Translations under genes and position numbers: made by a program
DNA from: Streptomyces sp. A0642
GTDB lineage: Bacteria; Actinomycetota; Actinomycetes; Streptomycetales; Streptomycetaceae
DNA length: 64,000 bases
Direction of reading: 5' to 3'
Assembly: GCF_004795105.1 (NCBI RefSeq)
Contig: NZ_SSBL01000027.1
Coordinates: forward strand, 25,306-89,305
Shown: positions 9,432 to 17,562 of the stretch, in pieces
Numbering within the stretch: position 1 is the stretch's first letter
How the letters are laid out: every line of letters starts with the position of its first letter
The notes under the pieces: model-generated
The model's input: only the letters and a program-made list of their open reading frames with translations
What the model was told of the DNA's origin: nothing
Database searches by the model: none

Positions 9432-9442
9432 CAGGACCCGCC

Positions 9443-10195
9443 ATGTACCTCACCCGCGCCTACATCAACCCCCGCCGTCAAGGCGCCATCAGACTCATCG
9501 GCAACCCACGAGCCCTCCACGCCCTCATCATGGGCTGCTTCCCCGACCAAACCCCCACCTCACCGGGCCAAACACCACCGCGAATCCTCTGGCGCCTCGA
9601 CAGCGACGACACCCGACGCCCCACCCTGTGGACCGTCTCGCCCACCCGTCCCGACTTCACCCAGCTCATCGAAGACGCCGGGTGGCCCGCCGCCGAAACG
9701 CCCCAATGGGAAACGAAGCCCTACACCCCGCTCCTCAACCACATCCAGAAAGGCCAGCGCTACGCCTTCCGCCTCACGGCCTTCCCCACACGCCGCACCG
9801 CCTCCCCTGGACCCAACCAACGCGGCCGCCGCCTTCCCCACACCACCACACACAACCAACTGCGCTGGCTCACAGAACGCGCCGAACGAAACGGCTTCAC
9901 CATCCCCCCTGCCGGCAACCCCGACGACCTCGGACCCGACGGCGAAATTCCCCTGCAACTCCAGCTACGACACCGCGGCAAGAACACCTTCAACAAACCC
10001 GACCACCAGGACAAACGCATCCGCGTCGCCCTCACCACAGCCACCTACGAAGGAGCCCTCCACGTCACCAACCCCGACGCCCTCCGCACCCTCCTCACCA
10101 CCGGCATCGGCCAAGGCCGCGCCTATGGCTGCGGCCTCCTCACCCTCGCCCGCCTCCCAGAACCCACGCAAAGAAACGGCAAAGCCATCCGATAA
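9443..10195 (+). CDS. cas6e: Type I-E CRISPR-associated Cas6e (CasE/Cse3) endoribonuclease
   Basis: A 250-residue protein that begins MYLTRAYINPRRQGAIRLIG, the characteristic Cas6e start. It carries a His at residue 26 in RALHALI, the position of the catalytic His of Thermus Cse3, and ends with the glycine-rich RNA-binding loop (GIGQGRAYGCGLLTLARL). Cas6e cuts pre-crRNA at the repeat hairpin and stays bound to the crRNA 3' end in Cascade. The gene looks intact and full length. Its partners cas3, cse1, cse2, cas7, cas1 and cas2 are absent, and cas5e is broken. A repeat array starts 16 bp downstream, where cas1-cas2 would normally lie. It may be non-functional or an orphan RNase. Confidence 0.9.
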   Translation: MYLTRAYINPRRQGAIRLIGNPRALHALIMGCFPDQTPTSPGQTPPRILWRLDSDDTRRPTLWTVSPTRPDFTQLIEDAGWPAAETPQWETKPYTPLLNHIQKGQRYAFRLTAFPTRRTASPGPNQRGRRLPHTTTHNQLRWLTERAERNGFTIPPAGNPDDLGPDGEIPLQLQLRHRGKNTFNKPDHQDKRIRVALTTATYEGALHVTNPDALRTLLTTGIGQGRAYGCGLLTLARLPEPTQRNGKAIR

Positions 10196-10211
10196 GCGCA
10201 GGCCGCAAAGG

Positions 10212-10437
10212 GTCCCCTCCGCGTTCGCGGAGATGCTCCGTGACTCGTTCGACGACGTGATGAAGATGCTGTGTCCCCTCCGCGTACGCGGAGGTGTTCC
10301 GAAGCTGTTGAGGACGTGGACCGGCTCACCATCGTTTGCTCCGCGGACATGGAGATGTGCACCTCGGTACGCCTCCCGCCGACGAGGGCTGTGCGCTCCG
10401 GGTACGCGGAAATGTTCCGTAACGATGTCCCCTCCGC
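10212..10437 (+). CRISPR. Short degenerate type I-E CRISPR array (4 repeats plus a repeat fragment)
   Basis: Repeats of 29 nt lie at 10212-10240, 10273-10301, 10334-10362 and 10391-10419. An 11-nt 5' repeat piece (GTCCCCTCCGC) lies at 10427-10437. Repeats 1 and 2 are near-identical, with a CTCCGCG/CGCGGAG hairpin and a TTCCG or CTCCG end, as expected for I-E. Repeat 4 matches repeat 2 at about 24 of 29 positions and repeat 3 at about 19 of 29. Spacers are 32, 32 and 28 nt, against 32-33 nt normally. The growing decay and the shortened third spacer show the array is no longer maintained. No leader or cas1/cas2 is present. Confidence 0.85.
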
Positions 10438-10499
10438 AACAGCAAGCTTCGACCCATAGCGGCTATCCGGCGAGCGCAAGGACGAGCGGGAGCACTTGG

Positions 10500-10837
10500 T
10501 CAGCGCCAGCTTGGCGCAAGAGGCGTGTGCCCCCCCCGAGGGTCCAGCCGGATCTTCTTGACGACCTTGGGGAACTTCGCGCCGTACTGTTTGGCGAACG
10601 CGGCGACGGCCTTGGCCGCGTGCTCGCGGTCCTCCGCGTTGCAGATGTCCTGGATGGCCTTCTTCGCCGCGGGCTGGGCCGACTTCGGGAGGCTGTCGAG
10701 GCAGTTGACCGTTTTGTGAACCCAGCACCTCCTTTGGTGGCGGGTTTCGGGGAAGACCTCGATCAGTGCGTTCCAGAAGCCGAGGGCGCCGTCGCCGACG
10801 GCGAGGACAGGAGCGCGCATGCCGCGCCGCTGGCAGT
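10500..10837 (-). mobile_element. IS256-family (mutator-type) transposase fragment
   Basis: About 110 codons on the minus strand match the central part of an IS256-type transposase: PVLAVGDGALGFWNAL, then ETRHQRRCWVHKTVN, then LPKSAQPAAKKAIQDI and AAFAKQYGAKFPK. The Asp in VGDGALGF is one member of the DDE triad. The N-terminal third is cut by a TAG two codons upstream of the recognisable homology. The C-terminal catalytic Glu region is missing, since after KKIRLDPRGG the reading becomes unrelated. No inverted terminal repeats were found. It is a dead fragment next to the CRISPR remnant and may mark the recombination that dismantled it. Confidence 0.8.
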
Positions 10838-11151
10838 CCCGCTACAGACCCGCCCCGGACTCGACTCCGACCATTCGCGGTCCGCCACTTCCGGGGGCTC
10901 GACGCATGCCCTGCGAGGACGGCAGTTCGGGGTTGACAGGGTCAGTGACCGGCCGCGTGCCGGGCTTCGCGAGAGATGCGGTACGTCCCCCGCGCTGTTC
11001 ATGCCGCAACGTACGGACGGCCGCTGTTTCCGGGGCCGGACGGCGAAGGCCCGGTCATCCGGAATCCCTGACCAGCCGCTTCCCCCGGCGGCTGGTCAAG
11101 GCTTTGCCCGGACGTTCGTTCCGCGGAAACGATGCCTCTGCTCGGGCCCAC
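10838..11151. other. Non-coding stretch between the IS256 fragment and livF
   Basis: No reading frame here resembles a known protein and none has a convincing ribosome binding site. The only clear structure is the hairpin at 11071-11096. The region is probably scar sequence left by the insertion-sequence fragment and the CRISPR remnant. Confidence 0.5.
11071..11096 (-). terminator. Hairpin terminator downstream of the liv operon
   Basis: ACCAGCCGC and its exact complement GCGGCTGGT form a 9-bp stem with an 8-nt loop, 56 nt beyond the livF stop in the direction of transcription. There is no long U-tract, as is usual in actinobacteria. The position at the end of a six-gene operon supports a terminator. 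Confidence 0.5.
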
Positions 11152-11904
11152 TTACAGTCCGAGGTAGATCTGACGCACTCGCTCGTCGTGGGCGAGCTCC
11201 TCGGACGTGCCCGACATGGCGACGGAGCCGTTCTCCATGACGAGGCAGTGGCTGGTCACCCCGAACGTCAGTTTGGCGTTCTGCTCGACCAGGAGGAGCC
11301 CGAGTCCCTCGCCACGCAGTCGTACGAGGATCTCCAGGACGTTCTCGATGAGTTTCGGTGAGAGGCCCATCGAGGGTTCGTCGAGCAGCAGGAGCCTGGG
11401 CCTGGACATGAGGGCCCTGCCGATGGCCAGCATCTGCTGTTGGCCTCCGGACAGATCGCCGGCGGCCCGGCTACGGAAGTCGCGCAGGATGGGGAAGAGG
11501 TCGTACACGTGGGCGAGGGTGTCCCGGGTTTCGCCCTTCCATGACAGGTGGTAGGCACCGAGCAGCAGGTTCTTCTCGACGGAGAGCCCGGAGAACACAT
11601 GGCGGCCCTCCGGTACGTAGCCCACGCCGTGGCGGACCATGTCGCGCGCTCGTACGTTGCTGAGATCGGTGTCACCGAGGGTGATCCGGCCGCTCGTGCG
11701 CGGGATGTGCCCCATGAGCGCCTTGAGCGTGGACGTCTTGCCGGCTCCGTTGGAGCCGATGATGCCCATGGACTCACCGGGCGCGACGCTCAACGCCACC
11801 GACCTGACCGCGCAGACACCGCCGTAGTGGACGGTCAGGTCGGTCACCGCGAGATGGTCGGTGCCCGCTTTCGGCGCGGTGGGGCCGCTGGTCTTCGTGG
11901 TCAT
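11152..11904 (-). CDS. livF: Branched-chain amino acid-type ABC transporter ATPase LivF
   Basis: A 250-residue ABC ATPase with Walker A (GSNGAGKTS), signature LSGGQQQMLAIGRAL, Walker B (LLLLDEPS) and the LivF-specific GYVPEGRHVFSGLSVEKNL region. It should power uptake together with the LivG half of the upstream fusion. The ATG at 11904 overlaps the stop of the LivMG gene by 4 bp. It is the last gene of a minus-strand operon that begins with the aldehyde dehydrogenase. The family includes importers for aromatic and dicarboxylic acids and amides as well as amino acids, so the substrate is open. Confidence 0.9.
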   Translation of the reverse strand: MTTKTSGPTAPKAGTDHLAVTDLTVHYGGVCAVRSVALSVAPGESMGIIGSNGAGKTSTLKALMGHIPRTSGRITLGDTDLSNVRARDMVRHGVGYVPEGRHVFSGLSVEKNLLLGAYHLSWKGETRDTLAHVYDLFPILRDFRSRAAGDLSGGQQQMLAIGRALMSRPRLLLLDEPSMGLSPKLIENVLEILVRLRGEGLGLLLVEQNAKLTFGVTSHCLVMENGSVAMSGTSEELAHDERVRQIYLGL

Positions 11905-13736
11905 CGCGGTACCTCCTGTGCGGCAGGAACGGGGATGTCGACTGGCGCCGAGTCGCCGAGGTACGCCTCGATGACCTCGGGGGTCGCCGCCACTTCGGCC
12001 GGTGTCCCCTCTGCGATGACGGCGCCGGCGGCCAGAACAGTGATCCGTTCGCACAGGGACATGACCAGTCCCATGTTGTGTTCGATGAGGACGACGGTGA
12101 CACCTTGGTCGCGGATGGATCGGACGATTGCCGAGAGCTGGCCCACCTCCTCGCCGTTGAGACCGGCCGCCGGCTCGTCCAGGAGAAGCAGACGGGGTCT
12201 TCCAGCCATGGCCCGCGCGATCTCGATCCGTCGCTGGATGCCATACGGCAGAGACTGCGGGTGTGCGTCGGCGAAGGCGGTGAGCCCGTACTTCTCCAGG
12301 ATGTGGTCCGCTTCGGCCTGGAGGCGGCGCTCGTTGGACAGGACGCCGACGGGCCACACGGCGTACTGCCAGGCCGCTGTGGTGCGCGAACGGTCGAGGA
12401 CGACGAGGATGTTCTCGCGGACGGTCATCTGGGAGAACAGGCGCAGGTTCTGGAACGTCCGCGCCATTCCCCAGAGGGAGAGCCGGTAGGGCCGGGCCCG
12501 GCTGACGTCGCGGCCGGTTGCCACCACGCGGCCTTCGGTAGGCCGGTAGAGGCCGCTGATGACGTTGAACAGGGTCGTCTTGCCGGACCCGTTCGGGCCG
12601 ACGATGCCCCGGATCTCGCCGTGCTGCACGGTGAGGTTGACGTCATCGAGCGCGGCCAGAGCCCCGAACCGCTTGGTGAGGTGGCTGATCTCCAGCGCCG
12701 GCCCACTGCCGGCTTCGCTGACGGGCACCTGATCGGCGGGGTCCGTGTCAGGCAGGTAGGGCCCCAACTCGGCGGCCCGTACGTCCTCGGTCTTCTTGCG
12801 TCGGTTGACGGCTTGCCGGATCCGCTCCGGGATTCCGGCAAGGCCGGTGGGGGCGAAGACCACCATGAGGACGACGACGATTCCGTAGCCCAGTTGCGCG
12901 TAGACGGCGAAGTCGACGAGTGCCTCACGGATCAGTACGAGGCCCACCGCGCCGACGACGCAGCCTATGAGGCTGCGCCGGCCTCCGATGATGACCATGG
13001 CCAGCAGCAGGAACATGTTGCTGAGGCTGAAGGTCTCGGGGGCGACGTATCGGATGAGGCCGGCGTACAGGATGCCGGCCGCTCCTCCGTACACGCTGGC
13101 GAGCAGGAACGCGGTCATCCGCAGCAGCGGGATCTCCGCTCCCATCGCACCGGCCGCCAGGGCGTCGTCCCGCATGGCGCGGAGCCTGCGCCCGAGCCGG
13201 GTCCGTACGACAAAGGTGCCGAACGCGAGGGCGAGCCCGAAGACCACGATCTCCAGGTAGTAGTAGAGGTACTCGTCGGCGAGATCGATACCGAAGAGCG
13301 GCGGCACCGGAATGCCCGAGATACCGTCCGCTCCCCCGGTGATCTCCGCGTTGGTGATCCAGTTGACGAATCCCAGTGCCAGGCCGAGTGTGACGATGCC
13401 GAGGTAGTGGGACTGCATGCGCAACGCCGGCAGGCCGACGAGGAGTCCCACCAGAACCGTGGCTGCCAGCCCGACGATCGCCGCGGTCCAGAAGCCGAAG
13501 CCGGAGTGGGTGGTGAGGATGGCCGTCGTGTACGCGCCGACCCCGAAGAATGCGACCTGGGCCAGGTTGATCTGGCCCGCGACGCCCATGACGAGCCCCA
13601 TGCCGATCGCGAGCAGCGCGAAGATGATCGCGATGTCGACCACGTGGATCGAGTAGCTGTTCAGGCCGTAGGGGAGCAGGTAGGCGGCTACGCACCCCAA
13701 CAGGATGAGGACCGGCTTGGATGTGAGGATGCTCAT
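11901..13736 (-). CDS. Fused LivM permease-LivG ATPase
   Basis: A 611-residue fusion. Residues ~1-300 are a LivM-type permease with about 9-10 membrane segments, including the QINLAQVAFFGVGAYTTAIL loop. Residues ~345-600 are a LivG ATPase with Walker A (GPNGSGKTT), MARTFQNLRLFSQMTV, signature region LPYGIQRRIEIARAMAG and Walker B (LLLLDEPAAGLN). LivM-LivG fusions are common in catabolic Liv-type importers of actinobacteria. The gene overlaps both livH upstream and livF downstream by 4 bp, so stoichiometric expression by translational coupling is likely. The LivG signature replaces the usual LSYG with LPYG. Confidence 0.9.
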   Translation of the reverse strand: MSILTSKPVLILLGCVAAYLLPYGLNSYSIHVVDIAIIFALLAIGMGLVMGVAGQINLAQVAFFGVGAYTTAILTTHSGFGFWTAAIVGLAATVLVGLLVGLPALRMQSHYLGIVTLGLALGFVNWITNAEITGGADGISGIPVPPLFGIDLADEYLYYYLEIVVFGLALAFGTFVVRTRLGRRLRAMRDDALAAGAMGAEIPLLRMTAFLLASVYGGAAGILYAGLIRYVAPETFSLSNMFLLLAMVIIGGRRSLIGCVVGAVGLVLIREALVDFAVYAQLGYGIVVVLMVVFAPTGLAGIPERIRQAVNRRKKTEDVRAAELGPYLPDTDPADQVPVSEAGSGPALEISHLTKRFGALAALDDVNLTVQHGEIRGIVGPNGSGKTTLFNVISGLYRPTEGRVVATGRDVSRARPYRLSLWGMARTFQNLRLFSQMTVRENILVVLDRSRTTAAWQYAVWPVGVLSNERRLQAEADHILEKYGLTAFADAHPQSLPYGIQRRIEIARAMAGRPRLLLLDEPAAGLNGEEVGQLSAIVRSIRDQGVTVVLIEHNMGLVMSLCERITVLAAGAVIAEGTPAEVAATPEVIEAYLGDSAPVDIPVPAAQEVPR

Positions 13737-14602
13737 GCCCGGCTCACCGTCCTTTCGCCGAAGATTCCGGTCGGGCGGATCATGATGGCTACGGTGAAGA
13801 CCAGGAAGGTGACCAGGACGGAGTAGCCCTGGAAGTGGTCGCCCGCGTAGGAGTCGAGGACTCCGATGGCCAGGCCGCCGACCACTGCTCCGGGGATGCT
13901 GCCGAAGCCGCCGAGCATGGCGGCCGCGAAACCCTTCACGCCGAGGGCGCCGCCCAGGGTGGCGTCGACGTAGAGCATGGGGCCGGCCAGGCTGCCGGCC
14001 AGGGCCGCGAGGCCGGCCCCGATCGCGAAGGCCAGTGCGTTGCTCCGGCCTACATGGATGCCAACGGCGGTGGCGGCCTCGTGGTCCATGGCCACCGCCT
14101 GCATGGCGGCTCCGGGCTTGGTGCGCTGGAGGAACATGGTGAGCAGGACCACGGCTATCGCGGTGATCGCGATGACCATCAGGTCGTACGTGCGGACACG
14201 GATGCCCATGACGTCGATGGGCCCGGACGTGATCGGAGAGGGCATGGCTCGTCCGGTGGTCCCCCAGATCAGGGTGGCGGCTGCCTGGAGGACGGTGCCG
14301 AATCCGATGGTGCCGATCAGCATCAGGTCGAAGTCCTTGTTCTCCAGCGGGCGCAGGACCCGCTCGATGACCAGACCGATGATGCCCGTGACGACGATGG
14401 AGATGATTGTTGCCGCGATGAACGGCATGTGTGTGGTGAGGTAGAACGTGGAGGCGGCGTAGGCGCCGATCATCGCGACGTCGGCGTGGGCGAAGTTGAC
14501 CAGGCCCATGGTGCGGTAGACGACGGAGAATCCGACAGCGATCAGTGCGTAGATCGCTCCGAGGCTGAGACCTCCGACGAGGGTCTGCAGGGTTACTTGC
14601 AT
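13733..14602 (-). CDS. livH: Branched-chain amino acid-type ABC permease LivH
   Basis: A 289-residue membrane protein with the LivH opening (TLVGGLSLGAIYALIAVGFS then YRTMGLVNFAHADVAMIGAY) and the conserved cytoplasmic loop MDHEAATAVGIHVGRSNALA. It should form a heterodimeric channel with the LivM half of the downstream fusion. Its stop overlaps the LivMG start by 4 bp. A 51-bp gap separates it from the binding-protein gene upstream, the only gap of any size in this operon. Confidence 0.9.
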   Translation of the reverse strand: MQVTLQTLVGGLSLGAIYALIAVGFSVVYRTMGLVNFAHADVAMIGAYAASTFYLTTHMPFIAATIISIVVTGIIGLVIERVLRPLENKDFDLMLIGTIGFGTVLQAAATLIWGTTGRAMPSPITSGPIDVMGIRVRTYDLMVIAITAIAVVLLTMFLQRTKPGAAMQAVAMDHEAATAVGIHVGRSNALAFAIGAGLAALAGSLAGPMLYVDATLGGALGVKGFAAAMLGGFGSIPGAVVGGLAIGVLDSYAGDHFQGYSVLVTFLVFTVAIMIRPTGIFGERTVSRA

Positions 14603-14653
14603 GGTGGCTCCCTGATGCCGGTGCGGAGCCCGGCTCTCGGCTCGACGGGCTGG

Positions 14654-15817
14654 TTACTGAGCTGCGGAGAGCTTTCCGTCCTTGATGATGCCGATGGTGG
14701 TCCTGAAGATGCCGACGCCGGTCTCGTCGTAGGCGAAGTCGCCGAGAAGGCCGGTGTACTTGGTGGCCCGGATCTCGTCGGCGAGCTTCTTGCCTGTGGC
14801 GCCACCGCTGTTCTTCAGCGCGGTGAGCACGATGTTGGTGCCGTCGTACGCCTTGGCTCCGTGGAGTTCGGCGTCCTTGCCGTACTTGGCCTTGTAGGCC
14901 GTGGCGAAGGCACGGCTGGCTTCGCTGATCTCGTTACTCAGGTAGGGCGAGCTGACAATCGTGCCCTCGGCATTCTTGGCGCCGGCGGTGTCGATGAAGA
15001 CCGGGGTGCCTTGCGGGGCCGCTCCGGCGAACGGGGCGGTGATGCCGAGGTCGCGGGACTGCTTCACGATGAGGCCGGCTTCGACTTCCTCCGAACCGAT
15101 GAAGACGGCGTCGGGCTTGGCCTGGCGGATCCGCGAGAGGGAGGCGCTGAAGTCCTTCTGGTCCGTGGTGACGACCTGGTCGGTGACCGGGGTGATGCCC
15201 GCCTCCTTGAGCGCGGCGGTGAAGGCGTCGTGCTCGCCCTTGCCGTAGGAGCCGTTGTTGGAGATCATCGCGATTTTCTTGAACTTCTTGGTCTTGACCA
15301 GGTAGTCGGCCAGTGTGGAGTCGTAGGTGGTGCTGGTGGGACCGTTGAGGAAGAGGAAGGGGCTCTTCACGTCGACGAGCGCGGTGGCCTGGCCGGAGGT
15401 GATGTTGGGTATCTCCGCCTGCTTGAGGATGGGTGCCATGGCCACGGTGACGGCGCTTTCCGCCGTGCCGATCATCGCGACGTAGTTCCCGCTGTCCAGC
15501 TTGCGCGCGATGTTGGTGCCGGTGGTCGGGTCGCCCTGGTCGTCGAAGACGGTCAGCTCGATCTTGCGGCCGTCGACGCCGCCCTTCTTGTTCCACTCCT
15601 CGACGGCGAGCTTGGCGCCCTTGGCCTCCCAGTCCCCCAGCGAGGCGAGCTGGCCGCTCTGCGCGTCCACCACCGCGAGCTTGATGGGACCGCTGCTGTC
15701 CGCGTCGTCGGAGGAGGAGTCACCGGGGGCGCTGCACGCGGACGCGGCGAGGAGAACACCGAGTGCGATGGCCGGGACGGTGACGATGTGACGGTTTCTT
15801 GCACGCATGGGGATCAT
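14654..15817 (-). CDS. Liv-type periplasmic-binding lipoprotein (substrate receptor)
   Basis: A 387-residue type I periplasmic binding protein. A signal peptide with lipobox LAASAC (residues ~23-28) predicts a membrane-anchored lipoprotein. The mature part starts IKLAVVDAQSGQLASLGDWE and continues with the Peripla_BP_6 fold. The start overlaps the ThDP enzyme stop by 4 bp; an internal ATG at 15808 is an alternative and would give a shorter signal peptide. Its coupling to catabolic enzymes rather than to amino acid genes suggests it captures the acid or alcohol that the island degrades. The ligand cannot be named from sequence. Confidence 0.85.
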   Translation of the reverse strand: MIPMRARNRHIVTVPAIALGVLLAASACSAPGDSSSDDADSSGPIKLAVVDAQSGQLASLGDWEAKGAKLAVEEWNKKGGVDGRKIELTVFDDQGDPTTGTNIARKLDSGNYVAMIGTAESAVTVAMAPILKQAEIPNITSGQATALVDVKSPFLFLNGPTSTTYDSTLADYLVKTKKFKKIAMISNNGSYGKGEHDAFTAALKEAGITPVTDQVVTTDQKDFSASLSRIRQAKPDAVFIGSEEVEAGLIVKQSRDLGITAPFAGAAPQGTPVFIDTAGAKNAEGTIVSSPYLSNEISEASRAFATAYKAKYGKDAELHGAKAYDGTNIVLTALKNSGGATGKKLADEIRATKYTGLLGDFAYDETGVGIFRTTIGIIKDGKLSAAQ

Positions 15818-17562
15818 CCTTCGTCCTGAAACTTGCCCTGGTAGATGTCGTTGATGTTCCAGTGGCCGGGCGTGGGGACCGGCTCGTTGACCATCGGGAT
15901 GTCGATGACGGCGGGCCGTCGTCGCTCCACTGCCGTGGCGAGCACCTTCGCCAGTTCTTCGGCGGTGGTCACCTCGTAGCCGTCGGCCCCGCAGGACCTG
16001 CCGTATGCGGCGAAATCGGGGCTGTAGGACTCACCGTCCGGGCCGGTGAAGTCGCATCCGTATCCCCGGCCGTAGTTGGAGCGCTGGAGGTCGGAGATGG
16101 TGCCGTGGGCGCGGTTGTTCATCACGGCGAAGATGACCGGCAGGCCCTGCTCCACCGCCATCGGGACGGCCGGCAGCTGGGCGCTCATCCCGCCGTCGCC
16201 GATGAGGGCGACCACGGTGCGCTGTGGCTGCGCCATCTGCACGCCGACCGCGGCGGCGGGACCGAAGCCCATGGTGGAGGCTCCGCCAGGGGTGATGAAG
16301 CGGCCCTCGGGCGGCAGGTCGTAGGACTGGGCGACGCCGTTCTTGTTCCAGCCGACGTCGGTCACCAGGATGGCGTCGGCGGGAAGGGTTGCCCGCAGGT
16401 CGGCGAGGATGCGCTGGGGCCGCAGCGGGAAGTTGTCGCTGGCCCCGTTCTCGTCGGCGGTACTGAAGAGTTCGGCACGGCTGGTGGCGATGGTCTCCCG
16501 CAGTCCCGGCCGGCGGGTGGGCTCCGGCTGAAGAGCGCGGACCGCCGCCTCGATGGCGCGCACGGAGTGGCCGACATCGGCGACCGCTCCGATCTCCACC
16601 GGGTAGTTGCGGCCGATCTCAGCCGGGTCGATGTCGATCTGAATGAGCTTGCTCGGTGGGAAGTTCCAGGTGTAAGCGGCTTCCCAGGAGCTGGCGTCGG
16701 TCTCGGCGAACCGTGTGGCCAGAGCCAGCACCAGGTCGGCGTCCTTGGTGTGGGCGTGCGTGGAGTCCAGGCCCCAGAAGCCGGGCATGCCCAGCAGCAA
16801 GGGATGCCGGTCGGGGATGGCGCCCTTGCCCATGAGGGAGTGGGCGAGGGGGATGTCGAGGTGGTCTGCCAGCGCGAGCAGTGCCTGCTTGGCGTCGGAG
16901 GTGCGCAGTCCGCCGCCGAAGTAGATGAGCGGGCGCTCGGCCTCGACCAGGGCCCGGGCGATGCGCTCCGCGGTCTCCTCGGTGAGTCCGGGGAGCGCGC
17001 TGTCGGGTATGGCGTGCGATCCGGGGGCGTACGGCTCGACCTGGCGCGAGAAGAGGTCCATGGGGACGTTGACGAGCACGGCGCCGGGCCGGCCGGAGGT
17101 CGCGGTCCAGAAGGCGCGCTCCAGTGTCCGGGGCAGGTCGGCGGTGCGCTGGACGGGCCAGGCGCGCTTGCAGAAAGGCCGGTAGATCGCGGTCTGGTCG
17201 GCATCCGCGTGGAGGTTGACCTCCTGGTGCGGATGACGGCCGTAGTAATAGGAGGGGATATCTCCGGAGATGACGACGAGCGGGACGGAGTCCATGGCCG
17301 CCGTGGCGACGCCGGTGACCGCGTTCATCATGCCGGGGCCGACGTGGGTGAGCAGGACACCGGGCTTCCCGGAGGCGCGGGCGTAGCCGTCGGCGGCGTG
17401 GGCTGCGGCCTGTTCGTGCCGGGCGATCACGAAGTGGATGGGGCTGGGGCCGAGGGCGTCGAGGAGGGCGATGTTGGTGTGCCCGCACGTGCCGAATACG
17501 TATTCGACGCCGTACGACTCCAGCTGTGTGACGAGGGCTTCAGCGGCGGTAACGGTGGTCAC
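15814..17562 (-). CDS. Thiamine diphosphate-dependent enzyme (2-oxoacid decarboxylase/acetolactate synthase-like)
   Basis: A 582-residue protein with the three ThDP domains: N-terminal PYR domain with catalytic Glu50 (RHEQAAAHAADGYARASG), middle Rossmann domain and C-terminal PP domain with the ThDP motif GDGGMSAQL...MNNRAHGT. Glu50 argues against glyoxylate carboligase. The GTG start overlaps the aldehyde dehydrogenase stop by 4 bp. Pairing with an aldehyde dehydrogenase suggests a 2-oxoacid decarboxylase whose aldehyde is then oxidised, as in mandelate and related pathways. Acetolactate-synthase-like carboligation or sulfoacetaldehyde acetyltransferase activity remain possible. The specific substrate is unknown. 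Confidence 0.75.
   Translation of the reverse strand: MTTVTAAEALVTQLESYGVEYVFGTCGHTNIALLDALGPSPIHFVIARHEQAAAHAADGYARASGKPGVLLTHVGPGMMNAVTGVATAAMDSVPLVVISGDIPSYYYGRHPHQEVNLHADADQTAIYRPFCKRAWPVQRTADLPRTLERAFWTATSGRPGAVLVNVPMDLFSRQVEPYAPGSHAIPDSALPGLTEETAERIARALVEAERPLIYFGGGLRTSDAKQALLALADHLDIPLAHSLMGKGAIPDRHPLLLGMPGFWGLDSTHAHTKDADLVLALATRFAETDASSWEAAYTWNFPPSKLIQIDIDPAEIGRNYPVEIGAVADVGHSVRAIEAAVRALQPEPTRRPGLRETIATSRAELFSTADENGASDNFPLRPQRILADLRATLPADAILVTDVGWNKNGVAQSYDLPPEGRFITPGGASTMGFGPAAAVGVQMAQPQRTVVALIGDGGMSAQLPAVPMAVEQGLPVIFAVMNNRAHGTISDLQRSNYGRGYGCDFTGPDGESYSPDFAAYGRSCGADGYEVTTAEELAKVLATAVERRRPAVIDIPMVNEPVPTPGHWNINDIYQGKFQDEG

Noticed and set aside
12078..13826. A long plus-strand open frame opposite LivMG
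   Set aside because: The LivMG reading has complete permease and ATPase motifs; this frame is Gly/Glu/Asp-rich antisense of it.
15814..17562. Assignment of the ThDP enzyme as sulfoacetaldehyde acetyltransferase or glyoxylate carboligase
   Set aside because: The catalytic Glu50 is present, which argues against carboligase, and no taurine or sulfonate genes are adjacent to this operon. Only the general class is kept.
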